NCBI GenBank assembly: GCA_003285105.1
Contig: CP030158.1
Coordinates: 4,326,449-4,390,448 of the forward strand
Length of the DNA stretch: 64,000 bases
Source of the DNA: Roseithermus sacchariphilus
Lineage (GTDB): Bacteria; Bacteroidota; Rhodothermia; Rhodothermales; MEBIC09517
Direction of reading: 5' to 3'
The translations under genes and the position numbers were made by a program. Below, piece after piece: positions 45,673 through 53,731 of this stretch (the stretch's first letter is position 1; each line of letters starts with the position of its first letter). The notes beneath the pieces are model-generated. The model searched no databases. It was not told the origin of the DNA and saw only the letters and a program-made list of their open reading frames with translations.

Positions 45673-46589
45673 TCCAGATCGTATCGCTTCAACTCGACCG
45701 CTGCCTCGGTGTTCTGGAAGACCTGGCGGGCTTCGGCGACGAGCGCGTCGGGCGTGCGGTAGCGGGCGCTGAAGTGGCCGAGCAGCAGCCGCCGTGCGCC
45801 GGCGGCGCGGGCCACCTCGGCCGCCTCGCGCGCGGTGCTGTGGCCACGTGCCACGGCCAGCTCCCGGAGGTCGTGCAGGAACGTCGCCTCGTGGTAGAGC
45901 AGCGTCGCCTCCCGGGCCAGCGCGATCCCGCCGTCGCACGGCATCGTATCCGTCACGTAGGCGAACGACCCGCCGGGCTGCGGCGGCCCCACGACGGCCT
46001 CCGGCGGCACCACGCGTCCGTCCGGCAGCGTCACGGCCTCGCCGGCTTTCATCGCGCGGTAGTGCCGGTAGTCCGTCACCCCCAGCGCCCGCGCCCGCTC
46101 CACGTCCAGGTGGCCGGGGCGGGGCTTCTCCTCGAAGCGATAGCCGACGGCCGGCACCCGATGGGCCAGCGGGCGGGCGACGATGCGGTAGGCGTCGGCC
46201 TCCAGCACGACGGCCTCGTCGAAGGCGTCGGGGAGCTCCACGAAGCGGATCGGATAGGGCCGCTCGCCCTCGCCCAGCCCCGGCATGCAGCCCACCAGCC
46301 TCGCAACCCCCTGCGGGCCGGCCACGACGAGCAGCGCGGTGCGGTCCAGCAGGCTCAGCGTCGAGAGCAGACCGGGCAGCCCGAAGACGTGATCGCCGTG
46401 CAGATGGGTGATGCAGACCGCCTGGAGGCGCGACGGCTTGAGCTCCGCCGCCAGCAACCGCCGCTGCGTTCCCTCGCCGCAATCGAACAGCACCGACGCC
46501 CCCTCCCGCTCCACGGCCACGGCCGGCAGGTGCCGGTCCCGTGTGGGCAGCGCCCCGGCCGTACCGAGCGGGATGACGGTGGTGGTCAT
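45657..46589 (-). CDS. rnz: Ribonuclease Z
   Basis: This 310-residue metallo-beta-lactamase-fold endonuclease matures tRNA 3' ends. Metal ligands are in THLHGDH (61-67), AYVTDTMPCD and LLGHFSARY, with the family motif LYHEATFLHDLRELAVARGHSTAREAA near the C-terminus. Length matches bacterial RNase Z (about 305-310). The tRNA-Ala in this window has no encoded CCA, so RNase Z processing is expected in this organism. The gene lies between the two half-ABC exporter genes with gaps of 82 bases on each side filled by heptanucleotide repeats. Its C-terminus KVEG is repeat-encoded. Confidence 0.92.
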   Translation of the reverse strand: MTTTVIPLGTAGALPTRDRHLPAVAVEREGASVLFDCGEGTQRRLLAAELKPSRLQAVCITHLHGDHVFGLPGLLSTLSLLDRTALLVVAGPQGVARLVGCMPGLGEGERPYPIRFVELPDAFDEAVVLEADAYRIVARPLAHRVPAVGYRFEEKPRPGHLDVERARALGVTDYRHYRAMKAGEAVTLPDGRVVPPEAVVGPPQPGGSFAYVTDTMPCDGGIALAREATLLYHEATFLHDLRELAVARGHSTAREAAEVARAAGARRLLLGHFSARYRTPDALVAEARQVFQNTEAAVELKRYDLEKVEG

Positions 46590-46590
46590 G

Positions 46591-46675
46591 GGGGTCGAAG
46601 TTGGAAAGTCGAAGGGCGAAAGGGGCACCGTGTCCGCAGACCGGCCTTCTCCCTTGGTCCTTCGCCCGTTCCTAC
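46591..46675. repeat. CGAA-family heptanucleotide repeat, opposed arms
   Basis: The left arm reads GGTCGAA, GTTGGAA, AGTCGAA, GGGCGAA. The right arm (46641-46675) reads as the reverse complement of GGGCGAA, GGACCAA, GGGAGAA, GGCCGGT. It fills the gap between the exporter gene and RNase Z, beginning 2 bases from the RNase Z start codon. Confidence 0.65.
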
Positions 46676-48471
46676 AGCGCGGCGATCTCCTGTTCCAGGA
46701 GCTGCTTGCGGTAGAGGTCGGCATAGAGGCCGTCGTGGGCGAGCAGGTCGGCGTGGGTGCCGCGCTCGACGATGCGGCCTTCGTCGAGGACGAGGATCAG
46801 GTCGGCGTCCTGCACGGCCGAGATGCGGTGGCTGACGATGACGACGGTGCGCCGGCCGTAGTGGCGGCGGAGATGGCCCAGGATCGTCGCCTCCGTCCGG
46901 GTATCGACGGCCGAGAGGGCATCGTCCAGGATCAGGATGCGGGGCTGGCGGATGAGGGCGCGGGCGATGGAGGCGCGCTGCTTCTGCCCGCCGGAGAGCG
47001 TGATGCCGCGCTCCCCGACGTACGTCTCGAAGCCCCGGGGGAACGCCTCGATGTTGTCGAGCAGATCCGCCTCCCGGGCAGCCTGTTCGATGGCTTCCTG
47101 CGAGGCGTCCAGCGCGCCGAAGGCGATGTTGCCGGCCACGGTGTCGCTGAAGAGAAACACCTCCTGCGGCACGTAGCCGATGTGGGCACGCAGCACCTGC
47201 AGCGGGATCGTCCGCGCGTCCCGCCCGTCGATGCGCACGGTGCCCTCGGTGGGATCGAGCAGGCGCGGGATCATCTCCACGAGCGTGCTCTTGCCGGCTC
47301 CGGTGCGCCCGACGATGGCCAGCGTCGAGCCGGCCGGGACGTCGAACGTGACGTCCTGCAACACCGGCGGCCCCTCGGCCTCGTAGCGGAAGCCGACGTG
47401 CTCGAAGGTGATCCGGCCCTGAATGGTCTGAATGGAGGCATCGGTCGCCTCGCCGTCGGCGATGGACGGCTCGGCATCGAGGATCTCGATCAGACGAGCC
47501 ATCGAGGCCGACGCCCGCTGCACCATGGTGATGACGAACCCGATGGAGGCCACGGGCCAGGTCATCAGCGCCACGTAGATGATGTACTCCGCGATGTTGC
47601 CGATGGTGATGGCGCCCTCGGCCACGAGATGACCGCCCACCCAGACGACGATGATCGTCGCCAGCCCGATCAACACGAGGAAGACCGGCCGCCAGGCGGC
47701 GTCGACGAGGGCGAGGTCGAGGCTGCGGGCGCGGTAGGCGGCGCTCTCGCGCTCGAAGGCCTGCGCCTCGGCCTCCTCGCGCGTGTAGGCCTTGAGCACC
47801 CGGATGCCGCTCAGTGCCTCCTGCACGCGGCTCGTCAGGCGGGAATACTGCTGCTGGAGCGCATCGCTTCGACTGTGCACCATGTGCGCCACGAAAAACA
47901 CCGAGACCGCCAGAAACGGCATCGGGATGAGCGCATAGAGCGTCAGCGTCGGCGAAATGATCGTCATCACCGCGATGGCCGTCGCCATGACCACGACCGC
48001 CCGCGTCACGTACATCAGCGCCGGCCCGACGTATCGCCGCACCTGCTCGATGTCACTCGTCGCCCGCGTCATCACGTCGCCCGTCGAGAAGCGGTGATAA
48101 AACGCCGGGGGGAGCTTCTGCAGGTGCTCGTAGAGCACGTTGCGCAGATCGAACTCGATGTGACGGGAGGCCACGACGAGCGTCTGCCGCATCAGAAACG
48201 TGAACAGCCCGCTGAGCAGGCTCAGCACGACGATGACGAAGCCGAAGAAGAGCAGCGCGGCGAAGAAGTAGGCGTAGAGGTACCCCTGCACCTCCGTCCC
48301 GCCGAACAGGTTGTAGAGGTCGACGAAGTGCGGGATGCTGTCGACGGCCTGGCGCACGACGATGGGCACGGTGATCTGAAACACGGCCGAGACGACCGCG
48401 CAGAGCAGGCCGGGGATGAAGAGGTGCTTGTACTTCCGGTAGTACGGGTTCAGCCGGGCGAGCGGGCCCAT
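46672..48471 (-). CDS. ABC exporter half-transporter, degenerate-Walker B subunit
   Basis: This 599-residue protein has six membrane helices (residues 15-315) and an ABC ATPase: Walker A GRTGAGKST, Q-loop YVPQEVFLFSDTV, signature TLSGGQKQR, Walker B ILILDDALSAVD and switch VSHRISA. The catalytic glutamate after Walker B is aspartate. The same ILxxDDxxSxVD occurs in BmrC and TM287, the degenerate partner in heterodimeric exporters. Start at 48471 (MGPLARLNPYYRKYK) was chosen because the upstream in-frame extension is the dispersed palindromic repeat. Substrates of such pumps are usually drugs or lipids; none can be named here. Confidence 0.88.
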   Translation of the reverse strand: MGPLARLNPYYRKYKHLFIPGLLCAVVSAVFQITVPIVVRQAVDSIPHFVDLYNLFGGTEVQGYLYAYFFAALLFFGFVIVVLSLLSGLFTFLMRQTLVVASRHIEFDLRNVLYEHLQKLPPAFYHRFSTGDVMTRATSDIEQVRRYVGPALMYVTRAVVVMATAIAVMTIISPTLTLYALIPMPFLAVSVFFVAHMVHSRSDALQQQYSRLTSRVQEALSGIRVLKAYTREEAEAQAFERESAAYRARSLDLALVDAAWRPVFLVLIGLATIIVVWVGGHLVAEGAITIGNIAEYIIYVALMTWPVASIGFVITMVQRASASMARLIEILDAEPSIADGEATDASIQTIQGRITFEHVGFRYEAEGPPVLQDVTFDVPAGSTLAIVGRTGAGKSTLVEMIPRLLDPTEGTVRIDGRDARTIPLQVLRAHIGYVPQEVFLFSDTVAGNIAFGALDASQEAIEQAAREADLLDNIEAFPRGFETYVGERGITLSGGQKQRASIARALIRQPRILILDDALSAVDTRTEATILGHLRRHYGRRTVVIVSHRISAVQDADLILVLDEGRIVERGTHADLLAHDGLYADLYRKQLLEQEIAAL

Positions 48472-48582
48472 GCGGCGGCGGGAGGCTGGATGACGAAGGA
48501 TCGGGCGCGGCCGAACGACCGCTCGCGTGCAAACGGAAGACGCCGGGGCGGAGATCCACCCGCCTACGTTTTTCCAACGGCC

Positions 48583-48652
48583 TCGCCGCAATACCGCCCT
48601 CGCCCGGGGACTACCCCTCCGTCGCTCCGCGACACCGCCTCTTTGCAAGGGG
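48583..48652 (-). repeat. Dispersed palindromic element, copy 2
   Basis: The reverse complement reads CCCCTTGCAAAG, then GGTGTCGCGGAGCGACGGAG, GGGTAGTCCCCGGGCG and GGGCGGTATTGCGGC. It aligns with 13130-13198 with only scattered changes. As at 13124, a heptanucleotide array follows directly. Confidence 0.75.
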
Positions 48653-48661
48653 CTGCTCGCT

Positions 48662-48746
48662 GCCGGCTGACGGCTGCTGGCTGACGGCTGACGGCTGCTG
48701 GCTGACGGCTGACGGCTGCTGGCTGACGGCTGACGGCTGACGGCTG
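48662..48746 (-). repeat. Heptanucleotide repeat array, AGCC family (reverse)
   Basis: About twelve units of GGCTGAC and GGCTGCT follow one another, mostly as the 21-bp block GGCTGAC-GGCTGCT-GGCTGAC. On the minus strand these are AGCC-core heptamers. The near-perfect 21-bp period shows recent block amplification. Confidence 0.9.
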
Positions 48747-48888
48747 ACCGCCTTGTGAGGAGATGACACCGTTTCTACCTCTCAAACTTTTGGCGAGCCC
48801 CGATGTCCCTTTCTGGAGCGAAAATGCACGTGATAGGAAAAGGCCCGAGCGCCCGTCCGCTTTTTCCTTCCACGCTGTCATTCCCGCG

Positions 48889-51800
48889 ATGTCCCGTTTA
48901 TTCGCCTCTGCCGGCTCTCTGCTACCCGTTTTCCGGTCTCTGACCGCGCTCCTCGTCGCCCTGCTGCCGGTCCTGGCCGCCCGGGCCGACACGATCACCT
49001 GGACCGGCAGCGGCGACGGCACCTCCTGGAACGATCCCGCCAACTGGAGCGGGAACGCCGTGCCCGGTGCCGAGGATGATGTGCTGATCACCAACGACGG
49101 CACCTACACCGTCGTTCTGAACGTCCACGCTACCATCAACAGCCTCACGCTGGGCGGCGAGAGCGGAACGCAGACGCTCCGCACAGGGTCGGCCACCCTC
49201 ACCATGAACGCCGCCAGCACGATCGGCGCCAGCGGCGCCGTGGAGTGGACGGGCGGCACCATCGAAGGCGGACCGCTGACGAACGAGGGCCTGATGACGC
49301 TGACCGGGACCGCGACCAGCATGACCCTCGGCGCCGGCACCCTCGTCAACACCGGCACCCTCCGCTGGATCAGCGGCAACCTCTACCTCGCCACCGGCGC
49401 CACGCTCGACAACCGCGCCACCGTCGACCTCGCCGCCGACGTCGACCTGCGCCGCTCCGGCAACGCCCCGCAGACCCTCCGCAACACCGGCACGCTCGTC
49501 AAGTCCGCCGGCGCCGCCGAGGGCGAGAACTCCTTCCTCGACGTGCCCCTCGTCAACGACGGCGGCACCATCCAGGTCGCCCAGGGCACACTCCACCTCA
49601 CCCAGGGCGGCACCTACACCGCCGGCACCTACACCGCCGCCGAGGGCGCCGTGCTCGCCTTCAACAGCGGCACCCACACCATCAGCGGCACCCTCTCCGG
49701 CACCCCCGCCGGCACCGTCGCCTTCCGGGGCACCACGCTCGCCGCCGGGGCCGACGGCGCCACACTCGCCTTCGACGGCACCGGCTTCGAATGGCAGGGC
49801 CACACCCTCACCGCCGCCTCGACGCAACCGCTCACCAACTCCGGCCTGATGACGCTGACCGGGACCGCGACCAGCATGACCCTCGGCGCCGCCACCCTCG
49901 TCAACACCGGCACCCTCCGCTGGGTCAGCGGCAACCTCTACTTCGCCACCAACGCCACGCTCGACAACCGCGCCACCGTCGACCTCGCCGCCGACGTCGA
50001 CCTGCGCCGCTCCGGCAACGCCCCGCAGACCCTCATCAACTCCGGCACGCTCGTCAAGTCCGCCGGCGCCGCCGAGGGCGACAACTCCTTCCTCGACGTG
50101 CCCCTCGTCAACGACGGCGGCACCATCCAGGTCGCCCAGGGCACACTCCACCTCACCCAGGGCGGCACCTACACCGCCGGCACCTACACCGCCGCCGAGG
50201 GCGCCGTGCTCGCCTTCAACAGCGGCACCCACACCATCAGCGGCACCCTCTCCGGCACCCCCGCCGGCACCGTCGCCTTCCGGGGCACCACGCTCGCCGC
50301 CGGGGCCGACGGCGCCACGCTCGCCTTCGGCGGCACCGGCTTCGAATGGCAGGGCCACACCCTCACCGCCGCCTCGGCACAGCCGCTCACCAACTCCGGC
50401 CTGATGACGCTGACCGGGACCGCGACCAGCATGACCCTCGGCGCCGCCACCCTCGTCAACACCGGCACCCTCCGCTGGGTCAGCGGCAACCTCTACCTCG
50501 CCACCAACGCCACGCTCGACAACCGCGCCACCGTCGACCTCTCCGCCGACGTCGACCTGCGCCGCTCCGGCAACGCCCCGCAGACCCTCATCAACTCCGG
50601 CACGCTCGTCAAGTCCGCCGGCGCCGCCGAGGGCGAGAACTCCTTCCTCGACGTGCCCCTCGTCAACGACGGCGGCACCATCCAGGTCGCCCAGGGCACA
50701 CTCCACCTCACCCAGGGCGGCACCTACACCGCCGGCACCTACACCGCCGCCGAGGGCGCCGTGCTCGCCTTCAACAGCGGCACCCACACCATCAGCGGCA
50801 CCCTCTCCGGCACCCCCGCCGGCACCGTCGCCTTCCGGGGCACCACGCTCGCCGCCGGGGCCGACGGCGCCACGCTCGCCTTCGGCGGCACCGGCTTCGA
50901 ATGGCAGGGCCATACCCTCACCGCCGCCTCGGCACAGCCCCTCACCAACACCGGCCTGATGACGCTGACCGGGACCGCGACCAGCATGACCCTCGGCGCC
51001 GCCACCCTCGTCAACACCGGCACCCTCCGCTGGATCAGCGGCAACCTCTACCTCGCCACCAACGCCACGCTCGACAACCGCGCCACCGTCGACCTCTCCG
51101 CCGACGTCGACCTGCGCCGCTCCGGCAACGCCCCGCAGACCCTCATCAACTCCGGCACGCTCGTCAAGTCCGCCAGCGCCGCCGAGGGCGAGAACTCCTT
51201 CCTCGACGTGCCCCTCGTCAACGACGGCGGCACCATCCGCGTCGAGGCCGGCATGCTCCACCTCACCGAGGGCGGCACTTACACCGATGGCCGCTACGAG
51301 ACGGCGGCCGGAACGACCCTCCTGTTCAACAGCGGCACCCACACCTTCTCCGGCCGCTTTGAGGAAGAGATCACCGGCCACTTTCAGCTTGCCGGCAACA
51401 GCACCCTGGCCATCGATGCGGGCGGGGCCACGTTCGACTTCACGGGGAACGGGCTCGAATGGCTGTCCGGCACCATCGGAGGGGACGGCACGCTCCGCAA
51501 CCTCGGGCAGATCACGCTCACCTCTACCGCCGGCAAAACCCTCCGCGTGGCCTCGCTGCGCAACGAGGGTACGGTCGCCGTCACCGAAGGCTTCCTGACG
51601 CTGGACGGCACGACCCTCCAGAACGACGCCACGATGACCTGGGCCGGCAGCGGCCTCGCCATCCGTCAGAGCACGGTGACCAACGCCGGCACGCTGACCT
51701 GGCAGGCCGGAAACGTCAGCCTTACCGAGAGCACCCTGCGCAACGGCGGCACCCTCGACCTGCAGGGGGACCTCTCGCTCAGCGGCACCCCTGCCGGCAC

Positions 51801-53682
51801 CGACACCTTCGCCGTCGCCAACCTGACCGGCGGCCTGTTCCGCAAGAGCGCGGGCGAGAACACGGCGACGTTCAACGTCCCGGTTCAGAACCAGGCAGGC
51901 GCCACGCTGAGAGCGGTCTCTGGAACATGGCGTTTCACGAACCTCGTGGATCACCGGCCCGGAGCCATCATACAGGGAGACGCGGCGTTCGACTTCGCGA
52001 CGGCTGCCCTCACCCACGACGGCATCGTCCAGCCCGGCACCTCCCCCGGGCGGCTTACCTACGTCGGCACGTTTGCCCCGTCCTCGCCGGACGCCACGCT
52101 GCACATCGAACTGGGCGGACCCACCCCCGGGGAGGACTACGACGTCCTGACCGTCGCGCAAACCGCCTACCGCGTCGGCTTTCGCTACCTCGGCGGGGAT
52201 GCGCTCCTCGGCGGCACGCTGGATGTGCAGCTGCTCGACGACTTCACCCCGCAGGCCGAGGACTCGTTCACCGTGCTCATCGCCCCGGAAGGCATCGCCG
52301 GCGGCTTCGCGGCCCGCACCGGCCTCGTCCGGGGCGATCTTGCGCTCTACCCCACCCTCGGCGACACCACCGTCACCCTGACGGCCGTCCAGGGCGTGCC
52401 CACCATCACCGGTGCCATCGCCGCCGAACCCGCCCGCGTCGTGGGCGATGCCCTGCGGACGGTCCAGGTGACCGGCACCGGCTTCGGTCCGGACGTGCAC
52501 GTGCGGCTGGTCTGCACCGACTGCCAGGGCGCCGAAGGCGACGTGCCCGGCCTCGTCGGCACCATCACGCCGACGGCGATGACCGTGGCGTTCGACCTGC
52601 GTGAAGGGACGCGGCTGGGCCTCTACGACCTCGTCGTGACCGACCCACGCGGCGGCGAGGCCCGGACGCCGATGACGGTGGAGCCGGCGCCGCTCCAGGC
52701 CACCGTCTCCACCCTGCGGAGCCTGGCCTCCGAAGCCGACGGAGAACCCGGACTGATCCTCATCCGCCTGAATCACCCGACCTTCCAGCCGATCGCGCTC
52801 TCCTACACCCTCGGAGGCACCGCCACGCCGTTTGCCGATTATTCCCTGGACGTGCTGGGAGGCACCCTGTTGCTGCCTGCCGGAACGGACTCGTTCGTCG
52901 TGGCCGTCTTCCCCGTGAGCGACGACGTGGCCGAAGACGAGGAATCCATCACCTTCGCCGTATCCGGCGAGGCCCTGGCCTCCTCCGTCGGAACCGCCGT
53001 CGTCCGTATCGAGGACGGCCCACCCACTCACGCCTTCGCGGTGTACGCCTCCCGGCCCCGCGTAGCCGGCACCCTCGGCACGATGAGCGTGACCATCGGC
53101 GGGCAAGGATTCACCGAGGACGCTACAGTCCGCCTGTCCGTGAACGGCGGAGACGGCCTGGCTCCCCTCGGAAGCCGGGTGGAGGCCGGAGGAACACGCT
53201 TGAGGGCCGTCTTTGACGTGAGCGGCGTGCCTCCCGGCGTGCGGGACCTCGTGATCGTCAATGGCGACGGGGCCACGGCCACACTCCCCGGCGCGCTGAC
53301 GCTGGAAACCCCGGTCTTCCCCGAGGTCTTCGTCCAGGTCACCGCCCCACCCCGTGTGCCGCGAACGCGCGAGCGCACCTACACGGTGATCGTGCACAAC
53401 CGCGGCAATGTCGATGTCACCGGGTCCCCGGCCATCGCCGGGCTGCCTCTCGACGCCGAGTGGTCCGTCGATCCCTCGCTCTACCGTCCCCCCGCCGGCC
53501 AGGCGCTCACCTGGCACGACCTGAAGGCCCTCTACCCCGCTGAGGAAGGCGACGAAACGCAGGTGATCATGTTGCCGCGCCTCATCCTCGGCCCCGGCGA
53601 GATCCGCCGCATCGACGTGCACGCCAGCATCCCGACACCACAGACCCTCCGCCTCATCGGTGCCTGGGTCTACGACCGCTGA
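48889..53682 (+). CDS. Large secreted repeat protein with Calx-beta-like domain
   Basis: This 1597-residue protein has a signal peptide (LTALLVALLPVLAARA). The N-terminal part is a parallel-beta-helix-like repeat region rich in LxNxGTL and ATLDNRATVDL. It contains four copies of a 185-residue unit (555 bp), three nearly identical. Residues about 870-1110 hold diverged copies. The C-terminal third has an IPT-like module, a Calx-beta-like domain (EDEESITFAVSGEAL) and two CARDB-like modules, ending TLRLIGAWVYDR. There is no T9SS tail. The next gene starts 49 bases later and carries the DUF7619 and T9SS modules that the giant protein at 4726 has in one chain. Probably a surface adhesin. Start at 48889 (MSRLFASAGS) begins the signal peptide. 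Confidence 0.85.
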   Translation: MSRLFASAGSLLPVFRSLTALLVALLPVLAARADTITWTGSGDGTSWNDPANWSGNAVPGAEDDVLITNDGTYTVVLNVHATINSLTLGGESGTQTLRTGSATLTMNAASTIGASGAVEWTGGTIEGGPLTNEGLMTLTGTATSMTLGAGTLVNTGTLRWISGNLYLATGATLDNRATVDLAADVDLRRSGNAPQTLRNTGTLVKSAGAAEGENSFLDVPLVNDGGTIQVAQGTLHLTQGGTYTAGTYTAAEGAVLAFNSGTHTISGTLSGTPAGTVAFRGTTLAAGADGATLAFDGTGFEWQGHTLTAASTQPLTNSGLMTLTGTATSMTLGAATLVNTGTLRWVSGNLYFATNATLDNRATVDLAADVDLRRSGNAPQTLINSGTLVKSAGAAEGDNSFLDVPLVNDGGTIQVAQGTLHLTQGGTYTAGTYTAAEGAVLAFNSGTHTISGTLSGTPAGTVAFRGTTLAAGADGATLAFGGTGFEWQGHTLTAASAQPLTNSGLMTLTGTATSMTLGAATLVNTGTLRWVSGNLYLATNATLDNRATVDLSADVDLRRSGNAPQTLINSGTLVKSAGAAEGENSFLDVPLVNDGGTIQVAQGTLHLTQGGTYTAGTYTAAEGAVLAFNSGTHTISGTLSGTPAGTVAFRGTTLAAGADGATLAFGGTGFEWQGHTLTAASAQPLTNTGLMTLTGTATSMTLGAATLVNTGTLRWISGNLYLATNATLDNRATVDLSADVDLRRSGNAPQTLINSGTLVKSASAAEGENSFLDVPLVNDGGTIRVEAGMLHLTEGGTYTDGRYETAAGTTLLFNSGTHTFSGRFEEEITGHFQLAGNSTLAIDAGGATFDFTGNGLEWLSGTIGGDGTLRNLGQITLTSTAGKTLRVASLRNEGTVAVTEGFLTLDGTTLQNDATMTWAGSGLAIRQSTVTNAGTLTWQAGNVSLTESTLRNGGTLDLQGDLSLSGTPAGTDTFAVANLTGGLFRKSAGENTATFNVPVQNQAGATLRAVSGTWRFTNLVDHRPGAIIQGDAAFDFATAALTHDGIVQPGTSPGRLTYVGTFAPSSPDATLHIELGGPTPGEDYDVLTVAQTAYRVGFRYLGGDALLGGTLDVQLLDDFTPQAEDSFTVLIAPEGIAGGFAARTGLVRGDLALYPTLGDTTVTLTAVQGVPTITGAIAAEPARVVGDALRTVQVTGTGFGPDVHVRLVCTDCQGAEGDVPGLVGTITPTAMTVAFDLREGTRLGLYDLVVTDPRGGEARTPMTVEPAPLQATVSTLRSLASEADGEPGLILIRLNHPTFQPIALSYTLGGTATPFADYSLDVLGGTLLLPAGTDSFVVAVFPVSDDVAEDEESITFAVSGEALASSVGTAVVRIEDGPPTHAFAVYASRPRVAGTLGTMSVTIGGQGFTEDATVRLSVNGGDGLAPLGSRVEAGGTRLRAVFDVSGVPPGVRDLVIVNGDGATATLPGALTLETPVFPEVFVQVTAPPRVPRTRERTYTVIVHNRGNVDVTGSPAIAGLPLDAEWSVDPSLYRPPAGQALTWHDLKALYPAEEGDETQVIMLPRLILGPGEIRRIDVHASIPTPQTLRLIGAWVYDR
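49291..51240 (+). repeat. 555-bp coding tandem repeat, about 3.5 copies
   Basis: The same sequence begins at 49291, 49846, 50401 and 50956 (CTGATGACGCTGACCGGGAC), an exact 555-bp period. Copies differ at only a handful of codons (Ile/Val in RWISGN, Gly/Asn in ATGATL, Ala/Ser in VDLAAD). The fourth copy diverges after about 51235. Synonymous sites are also conserved, so the copies are kept alike by recent duplication or gene conversion. Confidence 0.95.
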
Positions 53683-53731
53683 GCCCTCGCCCCGCCCACC
53701 CCGACGCCCATCCCGCTATCTCCGACTGGCT

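Larger units (their letters stand above)
48472..48888. other. Divergent spacer with palindromic repeat and heptanucleotide array
   Basis: This 417-base spacer lies between the minus-strand exporter and the plus-strand repeat protein. It holds the second palindromic element (48583-48652) and a heptanucleotide array (48662-48746). The plus-strand promoter should be between 48750 and 48888. An in-frame ATG at 48763 would add a non-homologous, repeat-adjacent leader and was not used as the start. Confidence 0.6.

Noticed and set aside
41964-46835. 1623-codon plus-strand open frame
   Set aside because: It is antisense to arsR, mscS, an ABC exporter and RNase Z, all with strong motifs.
48922-53622. 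1566-codon open frame on the minus strand, with repeats of its own
   Set aside because: Its repeats are only the mirror of the 555-bp repeats on the plus strand, and the plus frame has a signal peptide and known domains.
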